From contig NC_071672.1 in assembly GCF_028554725.1 (NCBI RefSeq), forward strand, positions 9,461,001 through 9,525,000: 64,000 nucleotides of DNA, in the 5' to 3' direction. The notes beneath the pieces are model-generated. The model searched no databases. It saw only the letters and a list, made by a program, of their open reading frames with translations, and had not been told where the DNA came from. Of this stretch, positions 12,213 to 25,204 are shown piece by piece. Origin of the DNA: Zeugodacus cucurbitae (lineage: Eukaryota; Arthropoda; Insecta; Diptera; Tephritidae). Each line of letters begins with the position of its first letter. Position 1 is the first letter of the stretch. The position numbers were made by a program, and so were the translations under genes.

Positions 12213-15200
12213 TTGTCTTGTCTTGTCTTGTCTGGCCTTGTCTTGTCTTGTCTTATCTTCTTAATTAATTTAAAAACAAATCAAACACAATTGTCCTGTC
12301 TTGTCTTGTCTTGTCGTATCTTGTATTTTCTTGTCATGTCTTGTCTTGCCTTGTCTTGTCTTCTCTTTTTAATTAGTTTAGAAACAAATAAAATAAATGT
12401 CTTGTCTTGTCTTGTCTTGTCTTGTCTTCTCTTCTTAATTAATTTAAAAACAAATCAAACACAATTGTCTTGTCTTGACTTGTCCTGTCTTGTCTTGTCT
12501 TGTTTTGTCTTGTCATGTCTTGGCTTGTCTTGTCTTGTCTGCTATTCTTAATTCGTTTTAAAACAAATAAAAGAAATGTCTTGTCTTGTTTTGTCTTGTC
12601 ATGTCATGTCTTGTCTTGTTTTGTCTTATCTTCTTAATTAATTTAAAAACAAATCAAACACAATTGTCTTGTCTTGTTTTGTTTTGTCTTATCATCTTAA
12701 TTAATTTAAAAACAAATCAAACACAATTGTCTTGTCATATCTTGTCTTGTCTTGTCTTGTGTTGTCTTATCTTGTCTTGTCTTGTCTTGTCTTGTCTTGT
12801 CTTGTCTTGTCATGTCTTGTCTTGTCGTATCTTGTCTTGTCTTGTCTTGTCTTGTCTGGTCTTGTCTTGTCTTGTCTTGTCATGTCTTGTCTTGTTTTGT
12901 CTTGTCATGTCTTGTCTTGTCTTGCCTTTTCCTGTCTAGCCTTGTCTTGTCTGGTCTTGTCTTGTCTTGTCTTGTCTTGTTTTGTCTTGTCATGTCTTGT
13001 CTTGCCTTTTCTTGCCTTGCCTTGTCTTCTCTTCTTAATTAATTTAAAAACAAATCAAACACAATTGTCCTGTCTTGTCGTATCTTGTATTTTCTTGTCA
13101 TGTCTTGTCTTGCCTTGTCTTGTCTTCTCTTCTTAATTAGTTTAGAAACAAATAAAATAAATGTCTTGTCTTGTCTTGTCTTGTCTTGTCTTGTCTTGTC
13201 TTGTCTTGTCTTGTCTTGTCTTGTCTTATCTTGTCTTGTCTTGTCTTGTCTTGTCTTGTCTTGTCTTGTTTTGTCTTGTCATGTCTTGTCTTGACTTGTC
13301 TTGTCTTGTCTTGTCTTGCCTTGTCTTGTCATGTCTTGTCTTGTCTTGACTTGTCTTGTCTTGTCTGGTCTTGTCTGGCCTTGTCTTGTCTTGTCTTGTC
13401 TTGTCTTGTCTTGTCTTGTCTTGTCTTGTCTTGTCTTGTCTTGTCTTGTCTTGTCTTGTCTTGTCTTGTCTTGTCTTGTCTTGTCTTGTCTTGTCTTGTC
13501 TTGTCTTATCTTGTCTTGTCTTGTCTTGTCTTGTCTTGTCTTATCTTGTCTTGTCTTGTCTTGTCTTGTCTTGTCTTGCCTTGTCTTGTCATGTCTTGTC
13601 TTGTCGTATCTTGTCTTGTCTTGTCTGGTCTTGTCGTATCTTGTCTTGTCTTGTCTTGTCTTGTCTTGTCTTGTCTTGTCTTGTCTTGTCTTGTCTTGTC
13701 TTGTCTTGTCTTGTCTTGTCATGTCGTGTCTTGTCTTGTCTTGTCTTGTCTTGTCTTGTCTTGTCTTGTCTTGTCTTGTCTTGTCTTGTCTTGTCTTGTC
13801 TTGTCTTGTCTTGTCTTGTCTTGTCTTGTCTTGTCTTGTCTTGTCTTGTCTTGTCTTGTCTTGTCTTGTCTTGTCTTGTCTTGTCTTGTCGTATCTTGTC
13901 TTGTCTTGTCTTGTCTTGTCTGGTCTTGTCTTGTCTTGTCTTGTCTTGTCTTGTTTTGTCTTGTCATGTCTTGTCTTGTCTTGTCTTGCCTTTTCCTGTC
14001 TAGCCTTGTCTTGTCTTATCTTTTTAATTAATTTAAAAACAAATCAAACAGAATTGTCTTGTCTTGTCATGTTTTGTCTTGTCATGTCTTGTCTTGTCTT
14101 GTCTTGTCTTGCCTTGTCTAGTCTTGTCTTGTCTTGTTTTGTCTTGTCATGTCATGTCTTGTCTTGTCTTGTTTTGTCTTGTCATGTCATGTCATGTCAT
14201 GTCATGTCTTGTTTTGTTTTGTCTTATCATCTTAATTAATTTGAAAGCAAATCAAACACAATTGTCTTGTCATATCTTGTCTTGTCTTGTCTTGTCTTGT
14301 CTTCTCTTGTCTTCTCTTGTGTTGTCTTGTCTTGGCTTGTCTTGTCTTGTCTTGTCTTGTCTTGTCTTGTCTTGTCTTGTCGTGTCTTGTCTTGTCTTGT
14401 CTTGTCTTGTCTTGTCTTGTCTTGTCTTGTCTTGTCTTGTCTTGTCTTGTCTTGTCTTGTCTTGTCTTGTCTTGTCTTGTCTTGTCTTGTCTTGTCTTGT
14501 CTTGTCGTATCTTGTCTTGTCTTGTCTGGTCTTGTCTTGTCTTGTCTTGTCTTGTCTTGTCTTGTCTTGTTTTGTCTTGTCATGTCTTGTCTTGTCTTGA
14601 CTTGTCTTGTCTTGTCTTGTCTTGTCTGGCCTTGTCTTGTCTTGTCTTATCTTCTTAATTAATTTAAAAACAAATCAAACACAATTGTCCTGTCTTGTCT
14701 TGTCTTGTCGTATCTTGTATTTTCTTGTCATGTCTTGTCTTGCCTTGTCTTGTCTTCTCTTTTTAATTAGTTTAGAAACAAATAAAATAAATGTCTTGTC
14801 TTGTCTTGTCTTGTCTTGTCTTCTCTTCTTAATTAATTTAAAAACAAATCAAACACAATTGTCTTGTCTTGACTTGTCCTGTCTTGTCTTGTCTTGTTTT
14901 GTCTTGTCATGTCTTGGCTTGTCTTGTCTTGTCTGCTATTCTTAATTCGTTTTAAAACAAATAAAAGAAATGTCTTGTCTTGTTTTGTCTTGTCATGTCA
15001 TGTCTTGTCTTGTTTTGTCTTATCTTCTTAATTAATTTAAAAACAAATCAAACACAATTGTCTTGTCTTGTTTTGTTTTGTCTTATCATCTTAATTAATT
15101 TAAAAACAAATCAAACACAATTGTCTTGTCATATCTTGTCTTGTCTTGTCTTGTGTTGTCTTATCTTGTCTTGTCTTGTCTTGTCTTGTCTGGCCTTGTC

Positions 15201-17151
15201 TTGTCTTGTCTTATCTTCTTAATTAATTTAAAAACAAATCAAACACAATTGTCCTGTCTTGTCTTGTCTTGTCGTATCTTGTATTTTCTTGTCATGTCTT
15301 GTCTTGCCTTGTCTTGTCTTCTCTTTTTAATTAGTTTAGAAACAAATAAAATAAATGTCTTGTCTTGTCTTGTCTTGTCTTGTCTTCTCTTCTTAATTAA
15401 TTTAAAAACAAATCAAACACAATTGTCTTGTCTTGTTTTGTTTTGTCTTATCATCTTAATTAATTTAAAAACAAATCAAACACAATTGTCTTGTCATATC
15501 TTGTCTTGTCTTGTCTTGTGTTGTCTTATCTTGTCTTGTCTTGTCTTGTCTTGTCTTGTCTTGTCTTGTCATGTCTTGTCTTGTCGTATCTTGTCTTGTC
15601 TTGTCTTGTCTTGTCTGCTCTTGTCTTGTCTTGTCTTGTCATGTCTTGTCTTGTTTTGTCTTGTCATGTCTTGTCTTGTCTTGCCTTTTCCTGTCTAGCC
15701 TTGTCTTGTCTGGTCTTGTCTTGTCTTGTCTTGTCTTGTTTTGTCTTGTCATGTCTTGTCTTGCCTTTTCTTGCCTTGCCTTGTCTTCTCTTCTTAATTA
15801 ATTTAAAAACAAATCAAACACAATTGTCCTGTCTTGTCGTATCTTGTATTTTCTTGTCATGTCTTGTCTTGCCTTGTCTTGTCTTCTCTTCTTAATTAGT
15901 TTAGAAACAAATAAAATAAATGTCTTGTCTTGTATTGTCTTGTCTTGTCTGTCTTGTCTTGTTTTGTCATGTCTTGTCTTGTCTTGTCATGTCTTGTCAT
16001 GTCTTGTCTTGTCTTGTCTTGTCTTGTCATGTCTTGTCTTGTCTTGTCTTGTCTTGTCTTGTCTTGTCTTGTCTTGTTTTGTCTTGTCATGTCTTGTCAT
16101 GTCTTGTCTTGTCTTGTCATGTCTTGTCTTGTCGTATCTTGTCTTGTCTTGTCTTGTCTTGTCATGTTTTGTCTTGTCATGTCTTGTCTTGTCTTGTCTT
16201 GTCTTGTCTTGTCTTGTCTGGTCTTATCTTCTCTTCTTAATTAATTTAAAAACAAATCAAACAGAATTGTCTTGTCTTGTCATGTTTTGTCTTGTCATGT
16301 CTTGTCTTGCCTTGTCTTCTCTTCTCTTCTTAATTAGTTTAGAAACAAATAAAATAAATGTCTTGTCTTGTCATGTCTTGTCTTGTCTTGTCTTGTCTTG
16401 TCTTGTCTGGTCTTGTCTTGTCATGTCTTGTCTTGTCTTGTCTTGTCTTGTCTTGTTTTGTCTTGTCATGTCTTGTCATGTCTTGTCTTGTCTTGTCATG
16501 TCTTGTCTTGTCGTATCTTGTCTTGTCTTGTCTGGTCTTGTCTTGTCTTGTCATGTCTTGTCTTGTCTTGTCTTGTCTTGTCTTGTCTTGTCTTGTCTTG
16601 TCTTGTTTTGTCTTGTCATGTCTTGTCTTGTCTTGACTTGTCTTGTCTTGTCTTGTCTTGTCTTGTCTTGTCTTCTCTTGTCTTGTCTTGTCTTGTATTG
16701 TCTTGTCTTGTCTTATCTTGTCTTGTCTTGTCTTGTCTTGTCTCGTCATGTCTTGTCTTGTCGTATCTTGTCTTGTATTGTCTTGTCTTGTCTGGTCTTG
16801 TCTTGTCTTGTCATGTCTTGTCTTGTCTTGTCTTGTCTTGTCTTGTCTTGTCTTGTCTTGTCTTCTCTTGTTTTGTCTTGTCATGTCTTGTCTTGTCTTG
16901 CCTTTTCCTGTCTAGCCTTGTCTTGTCTTATCTTTTTAATTAATTTAAAAACAAATCAAACAGAATTGTCTTGTCTTGTCATGTTTTGTCTTGTCATGTC
17001 TTGTCTTGTCTTGTCTTGTCTTGCCTTGTCTAGTCTTGTCTTGTCTTGTTTTGTCTTGTCATGTCATGTCTTGTCTTGTCTTGTTTTGTCTTGTCATGTC
17101 ATGTCATGTCATGTCATGTCTTGTTTTGTTTTGTCTTATCATCTTAATTAA
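12213..17151. repeat. Nested satellite duplications (2394-bp and 2912-bp offsets)
   Basis: Blocks starting at 12213 and 14607 share TGGCC-A-B-C order, with an offset of 2394 bp. Blocks ending at 14239 and 17151 share the rare string of five TCATG variants followed by a GAAAGC form of module A, with an offset of 2912 bp. These are younger, shorter duplications than the 7-kb pair and show repeated unequal exchange within the array. Confidence 0.75.
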
Positions 17152-20100
17152 TTTGAAAGCAAATCAAACACAATTGTCTTGTCATATCTTGTCTTGTCTT
17201 GTCTTGTCTTGTCTTCTCTTGTCTTCTCTTGTGTTGTCTTGTCTTGTCTTGTCTTGTCTTGTCTTGTCTTGTCATGTCTTGTCTTGTCTTGTCTTGTCTT
17301 GTCTCCTCTTGTCTTCTCTTGTGCTGTCTTGTCTTGTCTTATCTTGTCTTGTCTTGTCTTGTCTTCTCTTGTCTTCTCTTGTCATGTCTTGTTTTGTCTT
17401 ATCATCTTAATTAATTTAAAAACAAATCAAACACAATTGCCTTGTCTTGTCTTGTCTTGTCTTGTCTTGTCTTGTCTTGTCTTGTCTTGTCTTGTCTTGT
17501 CTTGTTTTGACTTGTCATGTCTTGTCTTGCCTTGTCTTGTCTTCTCTTCTTAATTAGTTTAAAAACAAATAAATTAAAATCTTGTCTTGTCTTGTCTTGT
17601 CTTGTTTTGTCTTGTCATGTCTTGTCTTGTCTTGTCTTGTCTTGTCTTGTCTTGTCTTCTCTTCTTAATTAATTTAAAAACAAATCAAACACAATTGTCT
17701 TGTCTTGTCTTGTTTTGTCTTGTCATGTCTTGTCTTGTCTTGTCTTGTCTTGTCTTGTCTTGTATTGTCTTGTCTTGTCTTGTCTTGTCTGGTCTTGTTT
17801 TGTCATGTCTTGTCTTGTCTTGTCTTGTCTTGTCTTGTCTTGTCTTGTCTTCTCTTCTTAATTAGTTTGGAAACAAATAAAAAAAATGTCTTGTCTTGTT
17901 TTGTCTTGTCTTGTCTTATCGTCTTAATTAATTTAAAAACAAATCAAACACAATTGTCTTGTCTTGTTTTGTTTTGTCTTATCATCTTAATTAATTTAAA
18001 AACAAATCAAACACAATTGTCTTGTCTTGTCTTGTCTTGTCATGTCTTGTCTTGTCTTGTCTTGTCTTGTCTTCTCTTGTCTTCTCTTGTGTTGTCTTGT
18101 CTTGTCTTGTCTTATCTTGTCTTGTCTTGTCTTGTCTTGTCTTGTCTTCTCTTGTCTTCTCTTGTCATGTCATGTCTTGTTTTGTCTTATCATCTTAATT
18201 AATTTAAAAACAAATTAAACACAATTGTCTTGTCTTGTCTTGTCTTTTCCTGTCTGGACTTGTCTTGTCTTATCGTCTTAATTAATTTAAAAACAAATCA
18301 AACACAATTGTCTTGTCTTGTCTTGTCTTGTCTTGTCATGTCTTGTCTTGTCTTGTCTTGTCATGTCTTTTCTTGTCTTGTCTGGTCTTGTATTGTCTTG
18401 TCATGTCTTGTCTTGTCTTGTCTTGTCTTGTCTTGTCTTGTCTTGTCTTGTCTTGTCTTGTCTTGTCTTGTCTTGTCTTGTCTTGTCTTGTCTTGTCTTG
18501 TCATGTCTTGTCGTATCTTGTCTTGTCTTGTCTTGTCTTGTCTTGTCTTGTCTGGTCTTGTCTTGTCATGTCTTGTCTTGTCATGTCATGTCTTGTCATG
18601 TCTTGTCATGTCTTGTCTTGTCTTGTCATGTCTTGTCTTGTCTTGACTTGTCATGTCTTGTCTTGTCGTATCTTGTCTTGTCTTGTCTTGTCTTGTCTGG
18701 TCTTGTCTTGTCTTGTCATGTCTTGTCTTGTCTTGTCTTGTCTTGTCTTGTCTTGTCTTGTCTTGTCTTGTCTTGTCTTGTCTTGTCTTGTCTTGTCTTG
18801 TTTTGTCTTGTCATGTCTTGTCTTGACTTGTCTTGTCTTGTCTTGTCTTGTCTTGTCTTGTCTTGTCTTGTCATGTCTTGTCTTGTCGTATCTTGTCTTG
18901 TCTTGTCTTCTCTTGTGCTGTCTTGTCTTGTCTTATCTTGTCTTGTCTTGTCTTGTCGTATCTTGTCTTGTCATGTCTTGTCTTGTCTTGTCTTGTCATG
19001 TCTTGTCTTGTCTTGTCTTGTCTTGTCTTGTCTTGTCTTGTTTTGTCTTGTCATGTCTTGTCTTGTCTTGACTTGTCTTGTCTTATCTTCTTAATTAATT
19101 TAAAAACAAATCAAACACAATTGTCTTGCCTTGTCTTGTCTTGTCTTGTCTTGTCTTGTCTGGTCTTATCTTGTCTTGTCTTGTCTTGTCTTGTCTTGTC
19201 ATGTCTTGTCTTGTCTTGTCTTGTCTTGTCTTGTCTTGTCTTGTCTTGTTTTGTCTTGTCATGTCTTGTCTTGTCTTGACTTGTCTTGTCTTATCTTCTT
19301 AATTAATTTAAAAACAAATCAAACGCAATTGTCCTGTCTTGTCTTGTCATGTCTTGTCTTGCCTTGTCTTGTCTTCTCTTCTTAATTAGTTTAGAAACAA
19401 ATAAAATAAATGTCTTGTCTTGTCTTGTGTTGTTTTGTCTTGTCATGTCTTGTCTTGTCTTGTCTTGTCTTGTCTCGTCTTGTCTTCTTTTCTTAATTAA
19501 TTTAAAAACAAATCAAACACAATTGTCTTGTCTTGACTTGTCTTGTCTTGTCTTGTCTTGTCTTGTCTTGTCTTGTCTTGTCTTGTCTTGTCTGGTCTTG
19601 TCTTGTCACGTCTTGTCATGTCATGTCTTGTCATGTCTTGTCATGTCTTGTCTTGTCTTGTCATGTCTTGTCTTGTCTTGACTTGTCATGTCATGTCTTG
19701 TCTTGTCGTATCTTGTCTTGTCTTGTCTTGTCTGGTCTTGTCTTGTCTTGTCATGTCTTGTCTTGTCTTGTCTTGTCTTGTCTTGTCTTGTCTTGTCTTG
19801 TCTTGTCTTGTCTTGTCTTGTCTTGTTTTGTCTTGTCATGTCTTGTCTTGTCTTGTCTTGTCTTGTCTTGTCTTGTCTTGTCTCTTCATGTCTTGTCTTG
19901 TCGTATCTTGTCTTGTCTTGTCTTGTCTTGTCTTGTCTTGTCTTGTCTTGTCTTGTCTTGTCTTCTCTTGTCTTGTCTTGTCTTGTCTTGTCTTGTCTTG
20001 TCTTGTTTTGTCTTGCCATGTCTTGTCTTGCCTTGTCTTCTCTTCTTAATTAATTTAAAAACAAATCAAACACAATTGTCCTGTCTTGTCTTGTCTTGTC

Positions 20101-23100
20101 GTATCTTGTGTTTTCTTGTCATGTCTTGTCTTGCCTTGTCTTGTCTTCTCTTCTTAATTAGTTTAGAAACAAATAAAATAAATGTCTTGGCTTGTCTTGT
20201 CTTGTCTTGTCTTGTCTTGTCTTGTCTTGTCTTGTCTTGTCTTGTCTTGTTTTGACTTGTCATGTCTTGTCTTGCCTTGTCTTGTTTTGTCTTGTCATGT
20301 CTTGACTTGTCTTGTCTTGTCTTGTCTTGTCTTGTCTCTTCATGTCTTGTCTTGTCTTGTCTTGTCTTGTCTTGTCTTGTCTTGTCTTGTCTTGTCTTGT
20401 CTTGTCTTCTCTTGTCTTGTCTTGTCTTGTCTTCTCTTGTTTTGTCTTGCCATGTCTTGTCTTGCCTTGTCTTGTCTTGCCTTGTCTTCTCTTCTTAATT
20501 AATTTAAAAACAAATCAAACACAATTGTCTTGTCTTGTCTTGTTTTGTCTTGTCATGTCTTGTTTTGTCTTGTCATGTCTTGTCTTGTCTTGTCTTGTCT
20601 TGTCTGGCCTTGTCTTGTCTTGTCTTGTCTTGTCTTGTCTTGTCTTGTCTTGTCTTGTCATGTCTTGACCTGTCTTGTCTTGTCTTGTCTTGTCTTGTCT
20701 TGTCTTGTCATGTCTTTTCTTGTCTTGTCTGGTCTTGTATTGTCTTGTCATGTCTTGTCTTGTCTTATCTTGTCTTGTCTTGTCTTGTCTTGTCTTGTCT
20801 TGTCTTGTCTTGTCTTGTCTTGTCTTGTCTTGTCTTGTCTTGTCTTGTCTTGTCTTGTCATGTCTTGTCTTGTCGTAGCTTGTCTTGTCTTGTCTTGTCT
20901 TGTCTTGTTTTGTCTTGTCATGTCTTGTCTTGTCTTGACTTGTCTTGTCTTGTCTTGTCTTGTCTTATCTTGTCTTGTCTTGTCTTGTCTTGTCTTGTCA
21001 TGTCTTGTCTTGTCGTATCTTGTCTTGTCTTGTCTTGTCTTGTCTGGTCTTGTCTTGTCTTGTCTTGTCTTGTCTTGTCTTGTCTTGTCTTGTCTTGTCT
21101 TGTCATGTCTTGTCATGTCTTGTCTTGTCTTGACTTGTCTTGTCTTGTCTTGTCTTGTCTTGTCTTGTCTTGTCTTGTCTTGTCTTGTCTTGTCTTGTCT
21201 TGTCTTGTCTTGTCTTGTCTTGTCTTGTCTTGTTTTGTCTTGTCTTGTCTTGTCTTGTCTTGTCGTGTCTTGTCTTGTCTTGTCTTGTCTTGTCTTGTCT
21301 TGTCTTGTCTTGTCTTGTCTTGTCTGGTCTTGTCTTGTCTTGTCTTGTCTTGTCATGTCTTGTCATGTCTTGTCTTGTCTTGTCTTGTCTTGTCTTGTCT
21401 GGTTTTGTCTTGTCATGTCTTGTCTTGTCTTGACTTGTCTTGTCTTATCTTCTTAATTAATTTAAAAACAAATCAAACACAATTGCCCTGTCTTGTCTTG
21501 TCATGTCTTGTCTTGCCTTGTCTTGTCTTCTCTTCTTAATTAGTTTAGAAACAAATAAAATAAATGTCTTGTCTTGTCTTGTCTTGTTTTGTCTTGTCAT
21601 GTCTTGTCTTGTCTTGTCTTGTCTTGTCTTGTCTTGTCTTCTTTTCTTAATTAATTTAAAAACAAATCAAACACAATTGTCTTGTCTTGTCTTGTCTTGT
21701 CTTGTCTTGTCTTGTCTTGTCTTGTCTTGTCTTGTCATGTCTTGTCTTGTCTTGTCTTGTCTTGTCTTGTCTTGTCTTGTCTTGTCTTGTCATGTCTTGT
21801 CTTGTCTTGTCTTGTCTTGTCTTGTCTTGTCTTGTCTTGTCTTGTCTTGTCTTGTCTTGTCTTGTCTTGTCTTGACTTGTCTTGTCTTGTCTTGTCATGT
21901 CTTGTCTTGTCTTGTCTTGTCTTGTCTTGTCTTGTTTTGTCTTGTCATGTCTTGTCTTGTCTTGACTTGTCTTGTCTTATCTTCTTAATTAATTTAAAAA
22001 CAAATCAAACACAATTGTCCTGTCTTGTCTTGTCATGTCTTGTCTTGCCTTGTCTTGTCTTCTCTTCTTAATTAGTTTAGAAACAAATAAAATAAATGTC
22101 TTGTCTTGTCTTGTCTTGTTTTGTCTTGCCATGTCTTGTCATGTCTTGTCATGTCTTGTCTTGTCTTGTCTTGTCTTGTCTTGTCTTGTCTTGTCTTCTT
22201 TTCTTAATTAATTTAAAAACAAATCAAACATAATTGTCTTGTCTTGACTTGTCTTGTCTTGTCTTGTCTTGTTTTGTCTTGTCTTGTCTTGTCTTGTCTT
22301 GTCTTGTCTTGTCTTGTCTTGTCTTGTCTTGTCTTGTCTTGTCTTGTCTTGTCTTGTCTTGTCTTGTCTTGTCTTGTCTTATCTTGTCTTGTCTTGTCTT
22401 GTCTTGTCTTGTCATGTCTTGTCTTGTCGTATCTTGTCTTGTCTTGTCTTGTCTTGTCTGGTCTTGTTTTGTTTTGTCATGTCTTGTCTTGTCTTGTCTT
22501 GTCTTGTCTTGTCTTGTCTTATCTTGTCTTGTCTTGTCTTGTCTTGTCTTGTCATGTCTTGTCTTGTCGTATCTTGTCTTGTCTTGTCTTGTCTTGTCTG
22601 GTCTTGCCTTGTCTTGTCTTGTCTTGTCTTGTCTTGTTTTGTCTTGTCATGTCTTGTCTTGTCTTGACTTGTCTTGTCTTGTCTTGTCTTGTCTGGCCTT
22701 GTCTTGTCTTGTCTTATCTTCTTAATTAATTTAAAAACAAATCAAACACAATTGTCCTGTCTTGTCTTGTCTTGTCGTATCTTGTATTTTCTTGTCATGT
22801 CTTGTCTTGCCTTGTCTTGCCTTGTCTTGTCTTCTCTTCTTAATTAGTTTAGAAACAAATAAAATAAATGTCTTGTCTTGTCTTGTCTTGTCTTCTCTTC
22901 TTAATTAATTTAAAAACAAATCAAACACAATTGTCTTGTCTTGACTTGTCCTGTCTTGTCTTGTCTTGTTTTGTCTTGTCATGTCTTGGCTTGTCTTGTC
23001 TTGTCTTCTATTCTTAATTCGTTTTAAAACAAATAAAAAAAATGTCTTGTCTTGTCATGTCTTGTCATGTCATGTCTTGTCTTGTTTTGTCTTATCTTCT

Positions 23101-24916
23101 TAATTAATTTAAAAACAAATCAAACACAATTGTCTTGTCTTGTTTTGGTTTGTCTTATCATCTTAATTAATTTAAAAACAAATCAAACACAATTGTCTTG
23201 TCATATCTTGTCTTGTCTTGTCTTGTCTTGTCTTGTCGTATCTTGTCTTGTCTTGTCTTGTCTTGTCATGTCTTGTCTTGTTTTGTCTTGTCATGTCTTG
23301 TCTTGTCTTGCCTTTTCCTGTCTAGCCTTGTCTTGTCTTGTCTGGTCTTGTCTTGTCTTGGCATGTCTTGTCTTGTCTTGTCTTGTCTTGTCTTGTCTTG
23401 TCTTGTCTTGTCTTGTCTTGTTTTGTCTTGTCATGTCTTGTCTTGCCTTGTCTTGCCTTGCCTTGTCTTCTCTTCTTAATTAATTTAAAAACAAATCAAA
23501 CACAATTGTCCTGTCTTGTCTTGTCTTGTCGTATCTTGTATTTTCTTGTCATGTCTTGTCTTGCCTTGTCTTGCCTTGTCTTGTCTTCTCTTCTTAATTA
23601 GTTTAGAAACAAATAAAATAAATGTCTTGTCTTGTATTGTCTTGTCTTGTCTTGTCATGTCTTGTCTTGTCTGGTCTTGTCTTGTCTTGTCATGTCTTGT
23701 CTTGTCTTGTCTTGTCTTGTCTTGTCTTGTCTTGTCTTGTTTTGTCTTGTCTTGTCTTGCCTTGTCTTGCCTTGCCTTGTCTTCTCTTCTTAATTAATTT
23801 AAAAACAAATCAAACACAATTGTCCTGTCTTGTCTTGTCTTGTCGTATCTTGTATTTTCTTGTCATGTCTTGTCTTGCCTTGTCTTGTCTTCTCTTCTTA
23901 ATTAGTTTAGAAACAAATAAAATAAATGTCTTGTCTTGTCTTGTCTTGTCATGTCTTGTCTTGTCTTGTCTTGTCTTGTCTGGTCTTGTCTTGTCTTGTC
24001 ATGTCTTGCCTTGTCTTGTCTTGTCTTGTCTTGTCTTGTCTTGTCTTGTCTTGTTTTGTCTTGTCATGTCTTGTAATGTCTTGTCTTGTCATGTCTTGTC
24101 TTGTCGTATCTTGTCTTGTCTTGTCTTGTCTGGTCTTGTCTTGTCTTGTCTTGTCTTGTCTTGTCTTGTCTTGTCTTGTTTTGTCTTGTCGTATCTTGTC
24201 TTGTCTTGTCTTGTCTTGTCTGGTCTTGTCTTGTCTTGTCATGTCTTGTCTTGTCTTGTCTTTTCTTGTCTTGACTTGTCTTGTCTTGTTTTGTCTTGTC
24301 ATGTCTTGTCTTGTCTTGCCTTTTCCTGTCTAGCCTTGTCTTGTCTTATCTTTTTAATTAATTTAAAAACATATCAAACAGAATTGTCTTGTCTTGTCAT
24401 GTTTTGTCTTGTCATGTCTTGTCTTGTCTTGTCTTGTCTTGTCTTGTCTTGTCTAGTCTTGTCGTGTCTTGTCTTGTCTTGTCTTGTCTTGTCTTGTCTT
24501 CTCTTTTTAATTAATTTAAAAACAAATCAAACACAATTGTCTTGTCTTGTCTTGTCTTGTTTTGGTTTGTCTTATCATCTTAATTAATTTAAAAACAAAT
24601 CAAACACAATTGTCTTGTCATATCTTGTCTTGTCTTGTCTTGTCTTGTCTTATCTTGTCTTGTCTTGTCTTGTCTTGTCTTGTCGTATCTTGTCTTGTCT
24701 TGTCTTGTCTTGTCTGGTCTTGTCTTGTCTTGTCTTGTCATGTCTTGTCTTGTTTTGTCTTGTCATGTCTTGTCTTGTCTTGCCTTTTCCTGTCTAGCCT
24801 TGTCTTGTCTTGTCTGGTCTTGTCTTGTCTTGTCATGTCTTGTCTAGTCTTGTCTTGTCTTGTCTTGTCTTGTCTTGTCTTGTCTTGTCTTGTCTTGTCT
24901 TGTCTTGTCTTGTTTT

Positions 24917-25204
24917 GTCTTGTCTTGTCTTGTCTTGTCTTGTCTTGTCTTGTCTTGTCTTGTCTTGTCTTGTCTTGTCTTGTCTTGTCTTGTCTTGTCT
25001 TGTCTTGTCTTGTCTTGTCTTGTCTTGTCTTGTCTTGTCTTGTCTTGTCTTGTCTTGTCTTGTCTTGTCTTGTCTTGTCTTGTCTTGTCTTGTCTTGTCT
25101 TGTCTTGTCTTGTCTTGTCTTGTCTTGTCTTGTCTTGTCTTGTCTTGTCTTGTCTTGTCTTGTCTTGTCTTGTCTTGTCTTGTCTTGTCTTGTCTTGTCT
25201 TGTC
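24917..25204. repeat. Longest uninterrupted pentamer run
   Basis: About 57 consecutive perfect TTGTC units without a single variant. This is the longest pure tract in the satellite that I noticed, and it lies only about 230 bp from the junction with the 28S fragment. A homogeneous tract implies recent local expansion by slippage or unequal exchange. Confidence 0.85.

Larger units (their letters stand above)
1932..23042 (+). repeat. Satellite module C (rare AT-rich variant)
   Basis: A third module variant reads TATTCTTAATTCGTTTTAAA then ACAAATAAAAAAAATGTC. There are only six copies, near 1935, 5938, 8990, 12543, 14936 and 23000, each preceded by TTGGCTTGTCTTGTCTTGTC. Because it is rare it serves as a marker of the higher-order unit. 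Each copy is followed within about 100 bp by a doublet of module A. Confidence 0.85.
779..23925 (+). repeat. Satellite module B (AT-rich)
   Basis: This is a second module related to A: TTCTTAATTAGTTTAGAAAC then AAATAAAATAAATGTC. Copies lie near 780, 1766, 2423, 2689, 3289, 4328, 4989, 6660, 8797, 9529, 9797, 10449, 11388, 12369, 13133, 14763, 15327, 15892, 16328, 19381, 20154, 21537, 22069, 22849, 23598 and 23898. It usually follows a module A by 50-150 bp, after a TCTTGCCTTGTCTTGTCTTC stretch, so A-then-B is a recurring cassette. Diverged forms are at about 17549 and 17861. Confidence 0.9.
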
